Source of the DNA: Actinomadura rudentiformis
GTDB taxonomy: Bacteria; Actinomycetota; Actinomycetes; Streptosporangiales; Streptosporangiaceae
DNA length: 64,000 nt
Direction: 5' to 3'
Assembly: GCF_008923185.1 (NCBI RefSeq)
Contig: NZ_WBMT01000003.1
Location: 124,001 to 188,000, forward strand
This document shows positions 63,995 to 64,000 of the stretch, piece after piece. The translations under genes and the position numbers were made by a program. Numbering within the stretch: the stretch's first letter is position 1; each line of letters opens with the position of its first letter. The notes below the pieces were generated by a model, which was not told the DNA's origin, did no database searches, and saw nothing but the letters and a program-made list of their open reading frames with translations.

Positions 63995-64000
63995 CGTACG

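Overview
The window is high-GC actinobacterial chromosome. GC-rich codon use, GTG and TTG starts, Lsr2, ClpC, DisA, a BldN-type sigma factor, Rex upstream of hemACDB and an AcuC-type deacetylase all point to a mycelial actinomycete. The many secreted I36-type proteins suggest Streptosporangiales, but that placement is inference. No rRNA, tRNA, CRISPR array, transposase, integrase or phage gene was found.

Layout. 1-5.4 kb: an EamA transporter (cut by the window edge), dapA, hemL, a membrane-anchored kinase-like protein lacking the catalytic aspartate, and an orphan primase/polymerase-domain protein. 5.5-10.8 kb: a MacAB-like ABC exporter whose adaptor carries a peptidoglycan-binding domain, flanked by three paralogous secreted I36/crystallin-like proteins. 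11-16.2 kb: two paralogous lipoproteins bracketing a response regulator, a histidine kinase and an orphan TAXI-type binding protein; two overlapping six-codon mini-reading frames lie between kinase and binding protein. 16.6-22.4 kb: rex-hemA-hemC-hemD-hemB with a Rex operator in front. 22.6-31.6 kb: glutaredoxin, a seven-TM protein fused to an ABM domain, a BldN-like sigma factor with a 63-residue RsbN-like ORF, HAD phosphatase, acyltransferase, epimerase, a tiny bS22-type ribosomal protein, an excisionase-like HTH protein, a predicted phosphatase and AcuC.

31.8-46 kb: an esterase, a HEAT-repeat protein coupled to azlCD, an XRE-cupin regulator, a second MacAB-like exporter, proC with a proline dehydrogenase, an LCP cell-wall ligase, an ABC-2 exporter with an operator-embedded leaderless promoter, and TetR. 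46-56.5 kb: a TIM-barrel isomerase, methyltransferases, a hydrolase, radA-disA, mutY, an S24/S26-like peptidase, an HTH-nucleotidyltransferase and an amidase. 56.5-64 kb: clpC with ClgR-like boxes, lsr2, two RDD proteins, an ArgA-like acetyltransferase and an NlpC/P60 hydrolase behind a c-di-AMP (ydaO) riboswitch.

Three threads run through the window. Tetrapyrrole synthesis is under redox control by Rex. c-di-AMP is made by DisA and read by the riboswitch about 11 kb away. Short tandem duplications of 13-20 bp recur at gene ends and often span the stop codon. Starts were chosen from ribosome-binding sites and overlaps and are not experimentally defined.
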